A DNA stretch of 64,000 nucleotides from Pelagibacteraceae bacterium AG-349-L17 (GTDB lineage Bacteria > Pseudomonadota > Alphaproteobacteria > Pelagibacterales > Pelagibacteraceae), in assembly GCA_003278805.1 (NCBI GenBank), contig QCDC01000003.1, forward strand, positions 1 through 64,000, in the 5' to 3' direction. Shown piece by piece: positions 16,323 through 25,506 of the stretch. Below the pieces are notes generated by a model, which saw only the letters and a list, made by a program, of their open reading frames with translations, made no database searches and had not been told where the DNA came from. Every line of letters starts with the position of its first letter. The first letter of the stretch is position 1. Made by a program: the position numbers and the translations under genes.

Positions 16323-18248
16323 TTATCCTTTACCACGCCAAGGAATAGTTTTATCTATTATTTTTCTTAATGTAATATCAAATAAAAGACCTAGTAGACC
16401 CATAATAATTATCGTAATCCAAATAACCTCCCACTGGAAGTATTTTTTCGCAACGTTTTCAACAAAACCAATACCTGTTGTACCTGCTAAAAACTCTGCA
16501 GCAACAAGTGTTCCCCAACACATACCAACAGCAACTCTAATTCCTGTAAGAATTTCAGGAAGGGAATTAGGGAAAATCACATATCTTAAAATTTGTTTTT
16601 TAGTAGCCCCTAAAGAGTGGGCAGCATGAATTTTTGATAATTGAGTTCCTGATGCACCAGCTCTTGCAGAAATAATCATAATCGATAACGAGACCATAAA
16701 TAATAAAAATACTTTTCCAGAGTTATCAATTCCAAGTACAGAAATAATTAAAGGTGCCCATGCAAGAGGAGGTACAGGTCTGTAAAGTTCAATTAACGGA
16801 TCAAAGAAACCTTTGGCAAATCTGTTTAGACCCATAAATAATCCTAATGGAACACCAATAATAATTCCAAAAACTAATCCTAAAAACACCCTCATAAAGG
16901 AGTCCCAGATATGTCCGTACGGAACGGGAACTTTCAGTAATTTAAAGTCACCTGTTGCAACTTTTAAAACATTACTTTTAAAGTTTTCTTTTACAACCCC
17001 ATCTTTTGTATGAACTGGATATTTACCAGGCAATATATCAGCTATCCAATCTGGTAAAATGAAGCCTATCATTTTACTGACATCAACCATTTCAATCCAT
17101 AAAAGAGGAACATTTTTGTATCCAACACTTGGTTTTGATAGTTCCACAAATTTATTAAATGTATCAGATGGTTTAGGCAGCCATCTACCAGAACCTTGTT
17201 CAGAACAAGTTGCTCCACTTGCTACAATTGTTCCTGAAGGAAACAAAAGAATATCAATTAATCTTAATCCACCTTGTTCTTTGTTTTGCAATTCATCAAA
17301 CTCTAAGATGGCTTCTTGCATTTCATTTAAAGCATTAGGCGGATAAATGCTTGCAAATTCTATTCTTCTTGCAATTTTAACGATATTTTTTGCATAGTCA
17401 GATGCTATCTCACCATTATCATCTAAACTTTTTCTATAAGCTTTAATATCATCTTTTAATTGTTTTATTGCGCTTTTGAATAATGGATTATGATTTCTTA
17501 ATTTAAAAAACTTGTCATTTATTAAACTTAGTTCTTTTGCCGCTGCATGAAATTTTAACCCTTTTTTAGTCTGAGGAGCAGTTGGAATCTCGATAGTGTT
17601 TTCTATTGACCCACTCCCAGAATCTATAGTGACAATTCCCCAACCACCCTGTTCATCAATAAGTTTTTGTCTTTCAATTTTTTGAGCGTCTGTTTCAAAA
17701 GGATAATTTTCCTTTTGAAAACTAATACTGAGTTGCTTTATTTGTTCAGTCATTTCTTGAATTTTTATTTTGGTATCTATTTCTATTAATTCTTCACTAG
17801 TTAAGAATGGAATTAATTTAGAAGTTCTATCAATGTAACTTACTAGAATTGTTTTTTGTTGGTCATTTAGATCTGGAGATGCTTTTATTTCATTTGCAAT
17901 TTTTACAAGATTTTTATTTTCAATTTTTATAATTGATGTACTTTTGAACTCTCTCTCTTCAATAGGAAATTGATATTTTAAACCTAATAATGATTCATTT
18001 ATTTTAGCAACTTGACACAATTCGTTTGCAGATTTTGGATAAAAACCTCTTGCTATATCCCATGAATAATAAAGCCACAGTATTAATATTACACTACTAC
18101 CAACAATTACCCAGTGCGTTCCACCTTTTGCTCTTTCTGGATTACCAAATACAGCATCAACTTTTTCAGTTTTAATTAATCTTCTTCCATAAAGAATGCA
18201 TCCAATAATAGATACTCCAATTAGTATTGTTATAAATTGGGTTAGCAT
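16323..18248 (-). CDS. tauC: Taurine/sulfonate-type ABC permease with large N-terminal extension
   Basis: The C-terminal 210 residues (about 430-641) are a normal TauC/SsuC-type permease with the EAA-like loop SLGATKKQILRYVIFPNSLPE. The N-terminus holds two membrane segments (about 2-20 and 46-64) and then about 370 hydrophilic residues, which the topology places in the periplasm. That domain has helical, charged stretches and two cysteines (ELCQVA near 78 and ATCSEQ near 347). TauC is normally 250-280 residues, so this is more than twice the usual size. The gene overlaps the ATPase gene by one base. The function of the added domain is unknown. Confidence 0.85.
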   Translation of the reverse strand: MLTQFITILIGVSIIGCILYGRRLIKTEKVDAVFGNPERAKGGTHWVIVGSSVILILWLYYSWDIARGFYPKSANELCQVAKINESLLGLKYQFPIEEREFKSTSIIKIENKNLVKIANEIKASPDLNDQQKTILVSYIDRTSKLIPFLTSEELIEIDTKIKIQEMTEQIKQLSISFQKENYPFETDAQKIERQKLIDEQGGWGIVTIDSGSGSIENTIEIPTAPQTKKGLKFHAAAKELSLINDKFFKLRNHNPLFKSAIKQLKDDIKAYRKSLDDNGEIASDYAKNIVKIARRIEFASIYPPNALNEMQEAILEFDELQNKEQGGLRLIDILLFPSGTIVASGATCSEQGSGRWLPKPSDTFNKFVELSKPSVGYKNVPLLWIEMVDVSKMIGFILPDWIADILPGKYPVHTKDGVVKENFKSNVLKVATGDFKLLKVPVPYGHIWDSFMRVFLGLVFGIIIGVPLGLFMGLNRFAKGFFDPLIELYRPVPPLAWAPLIISVLGIDNSGKVFLLFMVSLSIMIISARAGASGTQLSKIHAAHSLGATKKQILRYVIFPNSLPEILTGIRVAVGMCWGTLVAAEFLAGTTGIGFVENVAKKYFQWEVIWITIIIMGLLGLLFDITLRKIIDKTIPWRGKG

Positions 18249-19045
18249 TAATTATCTTTTCCCATTATTTCTTCTTCCATGTTCCAGATCATGGATAAAA
18301 TTTCTTCTCTAGTAGATGAAAATTCTTTATTTTTTTTAATTTCTCTTAAATCTTGTGTAAGACCCATTTCTGCAAATGGAAGATTGTATTCTTTATGTAT
18401 TCTTCCTGGTCTTGGTGCCATAACATATAATCTTTCACCAAGTAAGAGAGCTTCCTCCACGGAGTGAGTAATTAAAATAATAGTTTTTCCGGTTTCTTTC
18501 CAAATTTTTAAAACTAATGACTGCATCTTTTCTCTTGTTAATGCATCTAAAGCCCCTAATGGCTCGTCCATTAAAATTAGATCAGGATCATTTATTAAAC
18601 ATCTTGCAAGAGCAACTCTTTGTTGCATACCACCTGACAATTGATAAGTGGGAGTGTTACCAAATCCTTTCAAACCAACTATATCTAGCCATTCTTCAAC
18701 TTTATTAGCTGTAAATTCAGGATTTTCTTTTTTCATCCTAAGTCCGAAATTTACATTCTCAGCTACTGTTAACCATTCAAACAAAGCACCTTGTTGAAAT
18801 ACCATTCCTCTTTCAACACCAGGCCCATCAATTTCATTATTATTTAATGTAATTTTTCCTGAAGTAGGTCTTAAAAATCCAGCAGTAATGTTTAGTAAAG
18901 TTGTTTTTCCGCAACCAGAAGGACCAAGAACCGTAAGCAACTCTCCTTGTTTTAAAGTAAAACTTACATCCTTAAGCGCATGAACTGTTTCTCCTTTTGG
19001 AGTTTTGAAAATCATATTTAGATTTTGAGAAACAAGATCACTCAT
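18248..19045 (-). CDS. tauB: Taurine/sulfonate-type ABC transporter ATP-binding protein
   Basis: Cytoplasmic ATPase (265 residues) of the TauB/SsuB group. Walker A GPSGCGKTT, the Q-loop VFQQGALFEW, signature LSGGMQQR, Walker B LILMDEPLGALD and the H-loop LITHSVEEA are all intact. It begins 86 bp after the binding-protein gene, beyond the terminator-like hairpin at 19071-19109, and is coupled to the permease gene by a one-base overlap. Confidence 0.93.
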   Translation of the reverse strand: MSDLVSQNLNMIFKTPKGETVHALKDVSFTLKQGELLTVLGPSGCGKTTLLNITAGFLRPTSGKITLNNNEIDGPGVERGMVFQQGALFEWLTVAENVNFGLRMKKENPEFTANKVEEWLDIVGLKGFGNTPTYQLSGGMQQRVALARCLINDPDLILMDEPLGALDALTREKMQSLVLKIWKETGKTIILITHSVEEALLLGERLYVMAPRPGRIHKEYNLPFAEMGLTQDLREIKKNKEFSSTREEILSMIWNMEEEIMGKDN

Positions 19046-19070
19046 AGTGTCCTTATATTTGAAATTTTTA

Positions 19071-19109
19071 AAAAAAAATAGGCACTAATTATTAAATCAG
19101 TGCCTATTT
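19071..19109 (-). terminator. Intrinsic terminator between tauA and tauB
   Basis: On the minus strand the arms AAATAGGCACT and AGTGCCTATTT (plus coordinates 19109-19099 and 19086-19076) pair perfectly over 11 bp around a 12-nt loop, and eight T residues run through and past the second arm. It starts 22 bases after the tauA stop and lies inside the tauABC operon. It probably acts as a partial terminator that lowers tauBC expression relative to tauA. Confidence 0.85.
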
Positions 19110-19131
19110 AAAAAGTTTTAAACCTTTAAAA

Positions 19132-20073
19132 TTATAAAGGTAAGAAACTTGTATCTACGTTTCCTTTTGGAGTTCCCATTCCATCCAAGAAACCAGCTAG
19201 ATTACCACTCTCCATAGATTTTTTAGTTTCTTCAGGAGTTAAGAATTTAAATCCATCTAAAGTGCCTTTCATTTTTGATACTTCCATCGCAGATGCTTTA
19301 GACATAGAATTCATATCGCTTTTACCTGAATTATATCTTGCATTAGCTTCATGAGTAACTTCAACAAAAGTCCTTACCATACCTGGATTTTCATTCATAA
19401 ACTTATTAGTTACAGAAGTAATATCTATACCTAGAATACCTCCAGCTCTAGCTTCCTCAACTGAAATTAATCTAGAACCAACTTCTGTAGCTGCTGCAAT
19501 TGAATTACCACCAAATAAACATGCCATTGCAACGTCACCACTTACTAAAGCTGCAGCTCCATCTTCTGGAACCATATCAATAACAGTCATTTTGCTTGGA
19601 TCGGCACCAACAATTTCCATACTTGCAGTAAAAACATAATCAGCCATAGTACCTAAAGGTACTGCAACTTTTTTACCCTCTAATTCACTAGCGTTTGCTT
19701 TTGTAATTCCAGAAGCGTTAGACGTAACACATGTAGTTCCACCCATTCCGTATTCCATAGCAATATCAATTAGTTTGATAGGTGCATTAGATTTTACAGC
19801 ATTGATAAAAGGCACTAAACCTTGTGAGTAAGAAATATCAATATCTCCTGCTAGCATGGCTTCTGTCATTTCCACACCAGTATTGAAGCTTGTCCACTTG
19901 ACTGGAACTCCTAAAGCTTTTGAGTAATTTTTCTTCATCATGTCCTCTAGGTTTGGACTTGGCCATTCTAGAAAGTATGCAACTCTAACTTCATTTGCAG
20001 CTGAATTAGCAACTGAAATTGATAGGTTAAGTGCAAAAATAGATCCTAGAATGAAACTTAGTATTTTTTTCAT
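19132..20073 (-). CDS. tauA: Taurine-type ABC transporter periplasmic binding protein
   Basis: A 313-residue receptor with a signal peptide of about 25 residues (ending ANSA). The mature start VRVAYFLEWPSPN is the pattern I recall for marine alphaproteobacterial taurine-binding proteins, and it has the NMT1/SsuA-like fold (GKKVAVPLGTMADYVF, DGAAALVSGDVAMACLFGG). First gene of tauABC, divergent from an omega-aminotransferase and alanine dehydrogenase, which fits taurine uptake and deamination. The ligand assignment comes from context and resemblance; other small sulfonates are possible. Confidence 0.88.
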   Translation of the reverse strand: MKKILSFILGSIFALNLSISVANSAANEVRVAYFLEWPSPNLEDMMKKNYSKALGVPVKWTSFNTGVEMTEAMLAGDIDISYSQGLVPFINAVKSNAPIKLIDIAMEYGMGGTTCVTSNASGITKANASELEGKKVAVPLGTMADYVFTASMEIVGADPSKMTVIDMVPEDGAAALVSGDVAMACLFGGNSIAAATEVGSRLISVEEARAGGILGIDITSVTNKFMNENPGMVRTFVEVTHEANARYNSGKSDMNSMSKASAMEVSKMKGTLDGFKFLTPEETKKSMESGNLAGFLDGMGTPKGNVDTSFLPL

Positions 20074-20150
20074 TTATTCCCCTATGTTTAATTAATTAAA
20101 TTCTGGATATTTAAATTCAAATTGAGCCCGAAGTAAAACAAAAAAGAAAG

Positions 20151-20178
20151 TTTATACAATCATTGGTTGTGTCAATAA
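20151..20178 (-). promoter_or_regulatory. Probable tauA promoter overlapped by an inverted repeat
   Basis: On the minus strand a -35-like TTATTG (20178-20173) and a -10 TATAAA (20156-20151) are 16 bp apart. An imperfect palindrome ACAATCATTGGTTGT (20156-20170, one mismatched pair) fills the spacer, which is a good place for a repressor or activator. A near-consensus TTGACA (20175-20170) is also present but only 13 bp from the -10. The rest of the 183-bp divergent region shows no further clear signal. Confidence 0.45.
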
Positions 20179-20256
20179 TGTGGTAGTTAATCCATTAATT
20201 TTAGTCTAAAGAGGATTTAAGATTTAAATTAAAATATTTTATAGAAATAAATTTTT

Positions 20257-21603
20257 ATGAGCACACAAAACAAAACAGCAATTCCAAATTCTTTAAATGA
20301 GCACTGGATGCCATTTACATCTAACAAAGATTTTAAAGAGAACCCAAGATTGATTGTTGAAGCTAAAGGTGTGTATTTAAAAAACCATCAAGGACAAACT
20401 CAGATTGATGCAAGTTCAGGATTATTTTGTAATCCTTTAGGACATGGTAGAGAAGAAATTATTGAAGCAATAACAAACCAATTAAAAACTTTAGATTATT
20501 GTCAACCTTTCCAACAAGGATTTGGCGGATCATTTGAATTAGCTACAAGAATTTCAAAACATACTCCAGGAAACTTAAATAGAATGTTTTATACTATTTG
20601 TGGTTCAACAGCTGTTGAAACAGCAATTAAAATTGCAATCGCTTATCATAGAGCAAGAGGTGACAGCCAAAGATTTAGATTTGTTGGTAGAGAGAGGGGT
20701 TACCATGGAATGAATATTGGCGCGACTTCTGTTGGTGGTATGGTTAACAATGTAAAAACTTTTGCAAGTGTTTTAATGCCAGGCGTTGTTCATATGAGAC
20801 ATACACATTTACCAGAACATAAATTTGTAAGTGGTCAACCAGAAACAGGTGTTGAGTTAGCAGAGGATTTAGAAAGAATTTGTATGAACTTTGGAGCTGA
20901 AAATATTGCAGCTTGCATTGTTGAACCTATTGCAGGATCAACAGGTACATTAGTTCCACCAAAAGGATACTTGCAAAGATTAAGAGAGATTTGCGATAAA
21001 CATGGAATACTTTTAATTTTTGATGAAGTAATCACTGGTTGGGGAAGAACTGGATCTCCATTTGCATCACAAGAGTATGGAGTAACTCCAGACATGATGA
21101 CAATGGCAAAAGCGACTACTAACGGAATAAGTCCAATGGGAGTTGTTGCTTGCAAGGAAGATATTTATGATGCTATTGCAGAAAATGCTCCTAAAGGAAC
21201 TATAGAATTATTTCATGGTTATACTTATTCAGGAATACCAATTTCTGTAGCTGCTGGTTTAGCTGTACAGGATATTATTGAAAAAGATGATATTTTTAAT
21301 AGAGCAAAAAATTTAGCACCTTATTTCCAAGAAGGTTTAATGTCTTTAAAAGATATTGATGTTGTTGATAACATTAGGGGATATGGAATGATGGGCGGAA
21401 TAGATATTGTTATGGACAAAAAACCAGGTGCAGCAGGATTTACTTGTTTCAAACATTGTTATGAGGCAGGAGTAAATTTTAAAGCTACAGGTGATTGTTT
21501 AATCATTGCTCCAATGTTTATTTGTGAAAAAAAACACATTGATGAGATTATTGAAAAACTTCGAACTGGAATAACAAATTACGCAAAAAGTAAAAAGAAT
21601 TAA
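20257..21603 (+). CDS. tpa: Class III omega-aminotransferase, likely taurine- or beta-alanine-pyruvate aminotransferase
   Basis: PLP-dependent enzyme of 448 residues that moves an omega-amino group to pyruvate, giving alanine. The class III landmarks are present: CGSTAVETAIK (115-125), YHG (149-151), D256 in IFDEVITGWGRTG, and Schiff-base K285 in MAKATTNG. It is divergent from tauA and followed 9 bp later by alanine dehydrogenase, the classic taurine route in which taurine gives sulfoacetaldehyde and alanine and Ald regenerates pyruvate. The exact amine cannot be fixed by sequence, since beta-alanine aminotransferases are close relatives. Confidence 0.82.
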   Translation: MSTQNKTAIPNSLNEHWMPFTSNKDFKENPRLIVEAKGVYLKNHQGQTQIDASSGLFCNPLGHGREEIIEAITNQLKTLDYCQPFQQGFGGSFELATRISKHTPGNLNRMFYTICGSTAVETAIKIAIAYHRARGDSQRFRFVGRERGYHGMNIGATSVGGMVNNVKTFASVLMPGVVHMRHTHLPEHKFVSGQPETGVELAEDLERICMNFGAENIAACIVEPIAGSTGTLVPPKGYLQRLREICDKHGILLIFDEVITGWGRTGSPFASQEYGVTPDMMTMAKATTNGISPMGVVACKEDIYDAIAENAPKGTIELFHGYTYSGIPISVAAGLAVQDIIEKDDIFNRAKNLAPYFQEGLMSLKDIDVVDNIRGYGMMGGIDIVMDKKPGAAGFTCFKHCYEAGVNFKATGDCLIIAPMFICEKKHIDEIIEKLRTGITNYAKSKKN

Positions 21604-21612
21604 TTTTCGTTT

Positions 21613-22731
21613 ATGAAAATTGGAGTTCCTAAAGAAATAAAACCTCAGGAAAATAGAATTGGTTTAACACCTGACAGTGTTAAAACTTTAGTTTCTGAAG
21701 GACATGAAGTTTTAGTTGAAAATAATGGTGGATTTGAAGCAGGTTTTGATAATGATCAATATTTAAATGCTGGTGCTAAAATAGCAGACTCAGCAGCTGA
21801 TATTTTTAATGATGCAGAAATAATTGTTAAAGTTAAAGAACCTCAAAAAGTAGAAGTTGATATGATTAGAGAAAATCAAATAGTATACACTTATCTACAT
21901 TTAGCCGCTGCAAAAAAATTAACTGAGGGATTAATAAAATCTAAAAGTATTAATATAGCTTACGAAACAGTTACTGATGATAATGGAAGACTACCTTTAC
22001 TTGCTCCAATGAGTGCTGTTGCTGGTAGAATGTCAGTACAAGCAGGGGCACATTGTTTAGAGAAAAACCAAAGTGGTAGAGGTTTGCTTTTAGGGGGTGC
22101 ACCAGGTGTAACAGGTGGTACAGTAGTTATATTAGGCGGAGGAGTTGTTGGAGAAAATGCTGCGGTGATTGCAACTGGTATGCAAGCAAAGGTTCATATT
22201 GTAGATAAATCTGAGGCTAGATTAAAACAACTAGTTGAAATGTTTGGAGATAAAATTATTCCAGAACAAAGCGACAAAACTGATTTAGAAAAATTAGTTG
22301 CTGAAGCTGATTTATTAGTTGGTGGAGTGTTAATCCCTGGTGCAGAAGCGCCAAAATTAATTACTAAAGAAATGATTAAAACAATGAAAAGAGGATCTGT
22401 AATTGTTGATGTTGCTATAGATCAAGGAGGATGCGTTGAAACAAGTAAACCAACGACACATGGTGACCCAACTTATATAGTTGATGATGTAGTTCATTAT
22501 TGTGTGGCAAATATGCCAGGTGGAGTACCCAGAACATCTACATTGGCATTAAATAATGCAACCTTACCTTTTTTAGTTAAACTAGCTAACAAAGGTTATC
22601 AAAAAGCATTAAGTGAAGATAAAAACTTTTTAGCAGGTTTAAATGTTCATAAAGGTCAAGTAACTTACAAAGCAGTTGCTGATGTCTTTGGACATAGTTT
22701 TGTAGAACCTGGAGAAGCTATCAAACATTAG
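21613..22731 (+). CDS. ald: Alanine dehydrogenase
   Basis: A 372-residue NAD-dependent enzyme oxidising L-alanine to pyruvate and ammonia. The start MKIGVPKEIKPQENRIGLTP is diagnostic, with pyruvate-binding R15 region, K and H in YTYLHLAAAK, and the NAD fold in VVILGGGVVGENAAVIATGM. It closes the pyruvate/alanine cycle with the preceding aminotransferase and releases ammonium for assimilation. Length and motifs are complete. The next gene starts three bases after the stop. Confidence 0.95.
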   Translation: MKIGVPKEIKPQENRIGLTPDSVKTLVSEGHEVLVENNGGFEAGFDNDQYLNAGAKIADSAADIFNDAEIIVKVKEPQKVEVDMIRENQIVYTYLHLAAAKKLTEGLIKSKSINIAYETVTDDNGRLPLLAPMSAVAGRMSVQAGAHCLEKNQSGRGLLLGGAPGVTGGTVVILGGGVVGENAAVIATGMQAKVHIVDKSEARLKQLVEMFGDKIIPEQSDKTDLEKLVAEADLLVGGVLIPGAEAPKLITKEMIKTMKRGSVIVDVAIDQGGCVETSKPTTHGDPTYIVDDVVHYCVANMPGGVPRTSTLALNNATLPFLVKLANKGYQKALSEDKNFLAGLNVHKGQVTYKAVADVFGHSFVEPGEAIKH

Positions 22732-22733
22732 AA

Positions 22734-25178
22734 ATGGAAAAAAACTATCCTTCAGGTGTAAAGGTAGTTGTAATAGGGGGTGGCGTTGCTGGCACCTCTT
22801 GTGCTTACCATTTAGCAAAGTTTGGTTGGAAAGATGTAGTTTTATTAGAAAGAGATCAATTAACCTCTGGTACAACCTGGCATGCAGCAGGTTTAATAGG
22901 GCAATTAGGAGCAACCTCTACAATTACAAAATTAAGAAAATATTCTTTAGATCTTTACAAAGAGTTAGAAAAAACAACAGGATTATCTACTGGACTCAAA
23001 CAAAATGGAGCAATAACTGTTGCATCATCTAAAGAAAGGATGCAGGAATTATTAAGACAAGCAACGACAGCACAGCTATCTAATGTTGAAGTTGAGGTTT
23101 TAAATCAACAAAGAATAAAAGAATTATATCCAGTAGTAAAAAACGAGGATCTAGTAGGCGGTGTATATATGCCAAAAGATGGTCAGGCGGATCCTGTTGG
23201 AGTAACCAATGTATTGGCTAAAGCTGCTAAAATGCTAGGTGTTAAAATATTTGAGAAGTCGCCAGTAAAAAAAATCTTAGTAAAAAATAAAAAAATATGT
23301 GGTGTTGAAACTTTTCAAGGAAAAATTGATTGTGAATATGTAGTTTTAGCTACAGGAATGTGGTCTAGACAAATTGGAGAAGATATTGGTGTTAGTGTTC
23401 CATTGTATCCTAATGAACACTTCTATGTGATTACTGAACCAATGAAAGATCTTCCTAAAGATTTACCTGTCTTAAGAGATTATAATTCTTGTCTTTACTT
23501 AAAAGAAGATGCTGGAAAAATGTTAGTTGGAATTTTTGAACCTAATGCAAAACCAGCTTTTAAAGACAGTGGAAGAGTTCCTGACGATTTTTCATTTGGA
23601 GAATTTCCTGATGATTTTGATCATTTTGAACCTTATCTTGAAAAATCTTTTCACAGACTTCCAATATTAGAAAACGCTGGTATAAGAAAATTTTTTTCAG
23701 GACCTGAATCATTTACTCCTGATACTCAATATTTACTTGGAGAAACACCCGAAGTAAAAAACTTATATACTTGTTGTGGTTTTAATAGTATCGGAATAGC
23801 AAGTTCTGGAGGAGCAGGAAGAGTAACTGCAGAATGGATGATTAACGGTCATATAAATGAAGATTTATTTTCGCTAGATATAAAGAGATTTCAAAAGTTT
23901 CATTCATCTAAAAAATTTATAATGGATAGGGTTACCGAAACCTTAGGAGATTTATATGGTATGCATTGGCCGCATAAACAACACGAAACTTCAAGAAATG
24001 AAAAATTATTACCTTATCATGAAGAATTAAAAAAAGAAGGTGCATGTTTTGGTGTAGCAGGAGGATTTGAAAGACCTATGTGGTACTCTTTAAACGGAGA
24101 AGAGCCAAAATATAATTATAATTTTAATTATCAAAATTGGTACCCATCCGCAAAACACGAAACAATAAATGCCAGAAAAAATGTTGGACTTTTTGATTTT
24201 TCAACTTTTTCTAAATTTGATTTAAAAGGTGAAAAAACTCATAGCGTATTACAAAAAATTTGTACATCTAATATCAAAAATGAAATTGGCAAAACTACCT
24301 ATACACACATGCTAAATGAGGACGGTGGTATTGAAACAGATCTAACAGTTGTCTGTATTTATAAAAATCATTTTAGAATAGTAAGTTCAGCAGCAACCAG
24401 AGAAAGAGATAAATTTCATATTTTAAAATATTTATCTGAAGATGTTGAATTTTCTGATGTTACAGAAGAAATTTGTTGTCTTGGTTTATTTGGCCCTAAA
24501 AGTAGAAACATGATTCAAAAGATAAGCAGTGATGACTTTACTTCTGAAAATTTTAAATTTGGTACTGGTAAAAACATAAATATACATGATATTAAAGTTT
24601 GGGCACAAAGAATATCTTATGTAGGTGAGCTTGGGTTTGAATTATATGTAAATAAAGAAGATGCTTTGGATTTATATAAAATTTTAATTACCGAAGGTAA
24701 AAACTTTGGCTTATCTCATTGTGGTATGCATGCAATGGATATAATGAGAATGGAAAGTGGTTTTTTACATTGGGGCCATGATATTTCACCAGAAGAAAAT
24801 CAGTATCAAGCAGGTTTAAATTTTACCATCAGTTATAAAAAAAATGTTAATTTTATAGGTAAAGATGCTTTATTAAAGATCAAAGATAAGCCATTAGATA
24901 AAAGAATGATCATGTTTACTCTAAAGGATAGTAAACCTGGTGAACCTTTGTTGTTACACGAGGAACCTATTTATTTAGATGATAAAATCATTGGAAGAAC
25001 CACTTCAGGAAATTATTCATTTTGCTATGATAAAAATTTATCATTTGGTTATGTTAATTCAGGAAACACAATAGGTACGCTTAAAGATAGAAATTTGTTC
25101 ATAGAAGTTGAGAAGATCAAATATCCAATCGAAATTCTTTCAAAACCACTAAATACAAAAGATTTTAGAAAAATTTAG
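22734..25178 (+). CDS. FAD oxidoreductase-GcvT fold fusion, dimethylglycine/sarcosine dehydrogenase-like
   Basis: An 814-residue two-part enzyme. Residues 9-370 form a DAO-type FAD domain (VVVIGGGVAGTSCAYHL). H50 in TTWHAAG matches the histidine that carries covalent FAD in mitochondrial dimethylglycine and sarcosine dehydrogenases. A linker domain follows, then a GcvT-like folate-binding region (about 470-705) and a GcvT C-terminal barrel (about 715-805). Such enzymes oxidatively demethylate N-methyl amines and pass the one-carbon unit to tetrahydrofolate. Its place directly behind tpa-ald raises the possibility of N-methylated taurine as substrate; that is speculation. Confidence 0.85.
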   Translation: MEKNYPSGVKVVVIGGGVAGTSCAYHLAKFGWKDVVLLERDQLTSGTTWHAAGLIGQLGATSTITKLRKYSLDLYKELEKTTGLSTGLKQNGAITVASSKERMQELLRQATTAQLSNVEVEVLNQQRIKELYPVVKNEDLVGGVYMPKDGQADPVGVTNVLAKAAKMLGVKIFEKSPVKKILVKNKKICGVETFQGKIDCEYVVLATGMWSRQIGEDIGVSVPLYPNEHFYVITEPMKDLPKDLPVLRDYNSCLYLKEDAGKMLVGIFEPNAKPAFKDSGRVPDDFSFGEFPDDFDHFEPYLEKSFHRLPILENAGIRKFFSGPESFTPDTQYLLGETPEVKNLYTCCGFNSIGIASSGGAGRVTAEWMINGHINEDLFSLDIKRFQKFHSSKKFIMDRVTETLGDLYGMHWPHKQHETSRNEKLLPYHEELKKEGACFGVAGGFERPMWYSLNGEEPKYNYNFNYQNWYPSAKHETINARKNVGLFDFSTFSKFDLKGEKTHSVLQKICTSNIKNEIGKTTYTHMLNEDGGIETDLTVVCIYKNHFRIVSSAATRERDKFHILKYLSEDVEFSDVTEEICCLGLFGPKSRNMIQKISSDDFTSENFKFGTGKNINIHDIKVWAQRISYVGELGFELYVNKEDALDLYKILITEGKNFGLSHCGMHAMDIMRMESGFLHWGHDISPEENQYQAGLNFTISYKKNVNFIGKDALLKIKDKPLDKRMIMFTLKDSKPGEPLLLHEEPIYLDDKIIGRTTSGNYSFCYDKNLSFGYVNSGNTIGTLKDRNLFIEVEKIKYPIEILSKPLNTKDFRKI

Positions 25179-25227
25179 TTAATTTTAATTTTATTGTATT
25201 TTAGTTAATTAGCTGGTTAAATGAATT

Positions 25228-25437
25228 GTGAAAAAAAACAATCAAGATACATCATTCTTTAATACTGATATCGCTAGAAATAAAGATTTTGAAGTAGATA
25301 AGATTAAAACTACTAATGTAAATATTTTATTAAATAGAGTTCGATTAGATCAAAAAAGAACTTTAAAAAAAAGAATTGTTTTTTCAATTATTTTAGCTGG
25401 TTTAGTTAGCTCATTAGCTATTTATTTTATTATTTAG
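25228..25437 (+). CDS. Small single-pass membrane protein (69 aa), GTG start
   Basis: A charged N-terminus (residues 1-45) followed by one hydrophobic segment at about 49-68. It is not assigned to a family. The segment TNVNILLNRVRLDQKRTLKKR aligns without gaps to VNVDVLKQRLLEEKKKEKVKR in the 65-residue protein at 10503-10700, with the membrane helix in the same position. The start is GTG. It sits between the DMGDH-like gene and the tRNA gene, 50 bp from the former, with no obvious partner. Confidence 0.5.
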   Translation: MKKNNQDTSFFNTDIARNKDFEVDKIKTTNVNILLNRVRLDQKRTLKKRIVFSIILAGLVSSLAIYFII

Positions 25438-25460
25438 TTAAGAATTTGATTTAAAAAAGT

Positions 25461-25488
25461 TTATTGAAACAATAAAGATTTATATTAT
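25461..25488 (+). promoter_or_regulatory. Probable promoter of the tRNA gene
   Basis: TTATTG (25461-25466) and TATTAT (25483-25488) are 16 bp apart, and the mature tRNA begins 18 bases after the -10. A small palindrome with arms TTTATTG and CAATAAA (25460-25476) overlaps the -35 box. It could instead be a weak hairpin ending the preceding gene, but no T-run follows it. Confidence 0.4.
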
Positions 25489-25506
25489 AAACCATTTATC
25501 AATTAA

